From contig CM063261.1 in the NCBI GenBank assembly GCA_032158295.1, positions 1,302,001 to 1,366,000 on the forward strand: 64,000 bases of DNA. The letters are read 5' to 3'. Origin of the DNA: Pycnopodia helianthoides. Lineage: Eukaryota > Echinodermata > Asteroidea > Forcipulatida > Asteriidae. Both the position numbers and the translations under genes were made by a program. Position 1 is the first letter of the stretch. Each line of letters begins with the position of its first letter. The notes under the pieces were generated by a model. The model saw nothing but the letters and a program-made list of their open reading frames with translations. It ran no database searches and had not been told where the DNA came from. This document shows, in pieces, positions 59,556 to 64,000 of the stretch.

Positions 59556-60164
59556 ACACATCCCTGTGTCCCACACCACCATGCACATCACATATAAATG
59601 AGATAAGAAGGGGAGCCCCCATACATTTATTTGTCCAAAATACACCTTGGGCCAGTGAAAATATGAGGGGGGGGGAGGGGAGAGACAATCACTTCAAAAT
59701 TATTCCAGTTAATAAATATTAGATCACTTTAAGTAGGGCAGCTTGTATCATTGCAAAAGCCTCCATAATTTGTCTGAAAAAACAACTATCAATAAAAGAT
59801 GGTAATTGTATGCAAATAATAGATGTTTTTATGAATAAGAAAAACCATCTCATGAATAAACAAACAAAAAGAGCACGCAGCAGCGCAAATTTGGTCAAGT
59901 GTTAAATATAGCTATTACAGCATGTGTAAATTGTTTAGGCCTGTATAGAACAGACCGCATGTTACGCCGTACAAAGACCACTAAAATATTTATCACATAT
60001 TAACCCACGCTCTGCTAATGGAATAACCCAAAGTGGAGTAAGTTTAAAGGGTTCAGATCTGCCGGTCATAAATTCATAAAATTAACAAATTATCACTGAC
60101 ACAACACGCTTTGATGTTATTTGGAGGACAGGAAGCCTGTGATACGTCACTGTTGTGAGGGCAG

Positions 60165-60266
60165 GGCAGTTTTTCCTTGAAAAAGTGCATCTAAATTTGA
60201 CACAGTTTCTGGAAATTTCAAAGGGCACCAAGGTAATGATCAGGGGTATGGAGGCCTCCATTGATG
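60165..60266 (-). mobile_element. CAGGCCTG-family fragment
   Basis: GAAATTTCAAAGGGCACCAA, GGTAATGATCAGGGGTATGG and AGGCCTCCATTGATG follow the family order. Both inverted ends are degraded. Confidence 0.6.
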
Positions 60267-61148
60267 CAGTTTGACTAATTAATCAAAAGAACACAATAAG
60301 CGCCTTCAAGTTTAAGTAAAACAAAAAAATGCCAAGTTTACAGTCAGAAAATATGAAAACTTCAATTCTAAATAAATGTATTGAATTTTGTGTTTGCTAT
60401 TTTTTTTTTTCATCTTTGTGAGTTTCACAGTGTAACCTAATCTGGGAAACTAGAAAGCCATTTGAAAAAAATGCTAGTTTTTTTGGTTAGCTTTCAAAAC
60501 CAATTTCCCCTTTCCATTAACTTAATATACAGGTGTAGAGCTTCAGGCCGAACCAACTCAACCCCCCCCCCCAAAAAAAAACCCAGATTGTACAAACTAA
60601 AGATTTAAAATGCAAATTTGTCTGCGTGTCACGCATGGTTGGTTGGTTTCCGTCCGCATTGCAACAACACAATGCACTAGGTCTTTTCAATCCAGCCGGT
60701 GAGTACCGGGCAGTTGGGAACGGCATTGTGTACCCAGAACAGAAAGATTTGTCATAATTAACAGTTTCTAGCCACTCTCCGAGCCGACAGATATTGAAAA
60801 CCCGAGGTGCTAATGGGAAACGAGGATGGATACCCCACCACCAAACGTTGTATGATAAATGCCTCCATTCGTTTATGAAATTACCACCGTCATAATTCAT
60901 GATTGATTAATTTTTGTCAACTTACTGAATTTCAAATCATAACAAAATAAGGGATTATCAAATTGCAGCATTACAAAATCTCGGTGTGTTTGAAAGTACA
61001 GAGATATGGACTAATCACACTTTAGCTGACCTGTATCAAATGTATACATTTGAAGTAATTCTAAACAGCCTTTTAATTTCTCATTTTTGTAATTTAAAGC
61101 TGAGGGCAGAACAACAAAGGGAACATACTGTAACTTCAAAGCCTCAAT

Positions 61149-61308
61149 CAGGCCTGGAATGACATGGAGGCCATGGCCTCTGTTGCTCCTGGTCTTAGCC
61201 TTGGTGCCCCTTCAAAAGTTTCCAATAGACTTTCAGATTTTCCAGTGGAAGTGCCCTTTGCAAAATGAAAAATGGCCTTGCCCTCTCCAAGATGAAATTC
61301 CAAGCCTG
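61149..61308 (+). mobile_element. CAGGCCTG-family element, well-preserved copy
   Basis: 160 bp from CAGGCCTGGAATGACATGGA to ATGAAATTCCAAGCCTG. Landmarks: GGCCATGGCCTCTGTTGCTC, CTTGGTGCCCCTTCAAAAGT, TTCCAATAGACTTTCAGATT, TTCCAGTGGAAGTGCCCTTT and GGCCTTGCCCTCTCCAAGAT. The ends are inverted repeats. No target duplication is obvious at this copy. Confidence 0.82.
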
Positions 61309-61801
61309 CTCGGTCTGGGACATTCCAATCGTGGTGTTTGCCAGAGGGGGTGTCTGGGTGTCTTTTTGACACTCGGTTTTGAACTTGGGCACCATACTTT
61401 TAGCTACAGTACAGTGCCTGAAAGGAGCCATTTGTAATTTTCAATGATAACCAAAAACATTTTTAAAAACACTGTTAATTCTGAATGGCCCCTAAATACA
61501 TACACAATTTATGTAAAGAGAGTTTTTGAGAAATGAACTATGCCGTACTGCAAATTAAAACAGTTTTTCCAAATTAAATCTAAAACTATGAAATGGTGAA
61601 TTTCAAGCTAAGGCACTCAGGAATCTGATTGAACAAAGTTTGAGGAAAAATAATGTTAAAGATAACCAAGATCCAATTCAAATATTTTTTGAAACCACTG
61701 CTTGTGATTTTGCTGCCTTTTTGAAGCCCTGATGCCTAAAGCACAATATAATGATGTGGCCCAAGCTACAGCTGAAGAAGCTGTAGTTTTAGAAAGGCCC
61801 T

Positions 61802-61977
61802 GGGCCCAATTTCATTTAGCCTTTAACTTCCTACACACAGACAAATCTTGCTTAGCTGAAGCAGGTTACCAGCCAAAATGTTCATGAAGTTGCTACTGGT
61901 TCCCTGCTCATGTGTTGCTTAATAATGAAATTTGCTAAGCAGTATTTTCTGCTTAACAGCTTTATGAAATTGGACCC
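61802..61977 (+). mobile_element. GGGCCC-ended short element, complete copy
   Basis: 176 bp with inverted ends GGGCCCAATTTCAT and ATGAAATTGGACCC. Subterminal parts are also partly self-complementary (CTTGCTTAGC, GCTAAGCAG). Interior GTTACCAGCCAAAATG and CTGGTTCCCTGCTCATG define the family, shared with 15580-15762 and 31803-31882. Confidence 0.82.
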
Positions 61978-61984
61978 TGTTGGG

Positions 61985-63835
61985 CAAAATAGTCAGACCC
62001 CTATTGCAAAGTTAGGGGAATTAGTATTTATTAACACCATTGTACACAGGGTACATTAACAAGATGGCGACAGCTTGATAAAGGTCTAAGCCATCTGCTT
62101 GAATGCTCTGATGCAGTAACACTGAGAGATGTTACATGTTTTGAGCACCAGACAACATGCTGAATTGGAAAATGAAGCAATACTTGGGTCATAACCGACA
62201 CGCTATCATTATGAGGTCTGCATGCACTACTGAAACACAATGAGCGTAATGGTGTCGGCACAAAAAAACACATTTGTCATCCATTTGTGTAAGTGAGTCA
62301 TGACTTGTGGTACCAAAACACTAGCACAAGAGACGATGGTCTGGTGCGGGCTTTAGTTATACAGCATTCGAAAGCTCTACCAGACGAACTGTAAACACAA
62401 TTATATGTGATTTTAAGCTGATTCATGCATCAATTACCGATGGAAAAAAAGGACAAATATTCTCACAAAAGCACAGGTGAGATTTAACACTGGTTTTAAG
62501 AACGCTACATGACTATTAAATCTTCCACTTTGCAGAATAAACACACTTGTCAAAACTATTTTTTAAAGTTTTATCAACATTCTATCGGAGCAATTGGGGA
62601 TTTTAGTTGTCCGAAGGACATGTTTAGAAAATCTTCTTTTTTTTTGGGGGGGGGGGTGACAAATTTGTTATTAAACAAAATAATGAAAAATGTCTTAACA
62701 ATAATCAATTGTTAGATATTGAATATAACTTGGTCCTTTTGAAGTCATTTGTATGTTCCCTTTAAATTAAATTTGAATGAATCACTGGATTCATTCATAC
62801 AATTTAAATAATAAAAGGACTGTCCCCAATTTGTGGACTAGCAATTGTTACACAAGTTTACAAATTTTTCCATTGTAGGCGTCTAGTACCAGATGTTTTC
62901 ATGGACCAATGATTAGGTAATTCATTCATTGCAACCATTTCAGAGGAAACATAGGACCCAATCCACCTAACAATGAGCCGGCCGTCCTGCATTGTATTGT
63001 TGACTTTTGTCATTTCCCATTCCTGAATTTGTTAACATCGTGAATAAAGGCTGTCCTCAGTTTTGTTTCCTTCCTATATGCTCCAGTTGTTAAATTGTTT
63101 TTCTAAATATTATTTTTCAGCATTCTAAATCTAAATTTGCTTTCTTTTAAAAGCTTCAAATGTCACCCTCACCAGAAGAAAAAATGCCACTGGGTCTGAT
63201 TTTTCATCATGACCAAAAGTATCTAGATAAACCCTGTTTTAGCCTTTTTTCTGCACACACAGATTCACGAGCACTGTGATTGATTCAGTGAAGTCCTCTG
63301 CAATTACTGATTATTTTTCATAATTTTTTTTGTTGATTTACGTGTTGTTATGCTTTCAGGATTTCCGAGTTTTTCGAGTCCATCAATGCGTCATTGGAGA
63401 TGTTTGGTTTAAACTTGAACAATTCTATTACATAATTTTCCTGTGAATATGTTCGGTCGTTTTATCATACATGTCCACATATACAACCCACAGTGGCAGT
63501 ATTACTGATCAGTGGTTTGGCAATGTGTGCATTAGGCATTGCAACCTGAACATGTGAATGCAATGCCAAAATTTCATGGCAGTAGTTGGGCTCCCCAAAC
63601 GGCAGACAAGTTTACAATTTGACAACCCCTGGCAGGACCACTGGAGTCACTAACAGTTCACTCAGAGGCCATCCCCAACAATGTGACATTGTTACAATGA
63701 TGCCTCGTCAAAGAAATACGTCTGAGCTCATCAAGTAGTTAGGGTCTAGCAGTGTTTATGTACATGTCGTGCTGCACATTGACAAGTGCAGCATGTTTCG
63801 TGTTCAAAGTACGGCCATTTTGTGTAACCCATGCC
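61985..63835. other. AT-rich non-coding stretch, no gene seen
   Basis: A T9-G11 junction lies at 62637-62656. No repeat family member and no exon was recognised. Confidence 0.4.
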
Positions 63836-63839
63836 CACT

Positions 63840-63910
63840 ACAGGGGATCGAATTTCGCACCTTTTTGACCACACAATCACGCCGTGGATTGCCTGAGCCA
63901 GGGATATTAC
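63840..63910 (-). repeat. Weak tRNA-like sequence
   Basis: On the minus strand TGGCTCAGGCA (63890-63900) is A-box-like and AATTCGATCCC (63843-63853) is B-box-like, at tRNA spacing. No cloverleaf stems pair well. It may be the remnant of a SINE head. Confidence 0.28.
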
Positions 63911-64000
63911 TCTGCATGACATGCACGTGTAAAATGGACGGCCTAGGACAGTGTGGTGGCCGCCAAAACCCAACCAGGTCACTTGAACTGAGTCATAGCT

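Overview
This window looks like an animal intergenic or giant-intron region, most likely from an echinoderm and probably a sea star. The DNA is AT-rich, has no operons or ribosome-binding sites, and carries tRNA-derived SINE sequences, the 3' tail of a CR1/L2-type LINE and many short inverted-repeat (MITE-like) elements. The echinoderm placement rests on my memory of similar repeats in sea-star sequence and is inference. No complete gene is visible. Nearly all ORFs longer than 60 codons lie in low-complexity tracts or repeats.

Layout: 1-13 kb is mostly single-copy AT-rich DNA with pyrimidine-rich and homopolymer tracts and the first dispersed repeats. 13-20 kb holds MITEs of three types, a SINE body, a large head-to-head hairpin with a hammerhead-like core, one protein-like but unassigned ORF pair (15.74-16.48 kb) and a LINE tail. 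20-25 kb holds a cluster of perfect dyads, a foldback element with arms of about 110 bp, a MITE with a perfect central hairpin and a 20-bp minisatellite. 25-32 kb is sparse apart from one good SINE. 32-38 kb contains two unrelated minisatellites, a large inverted repeat and a second, tRNA-Thr-like element. 38-62 kb is dominated by a family with CAGGCCTG-type ends (about ten copies), one of them nested inside another MITE with a clear 6-bp target duplication. 57.63-57.74 kb on the minus strand is the best protein-coding candidate: a 110-nt internal exon with strong splice signals and a kelch-like peptide.

The repeats form several families. Four TTAAAGG-ended MITE groups differ in outer sequence but share subterminal core blocks, so they are probably related non-autonomous elements. 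No transposase is present, so they must have been mobilised from elsewhere. GC-richer repeat-free blocks at about 12.3, 18.8, 20.8, 30.7, 38.1, 47.6, 53.6 and 57.0 kb are candidates for conserved regulatory DNA, but this cannot be tested without alignments.
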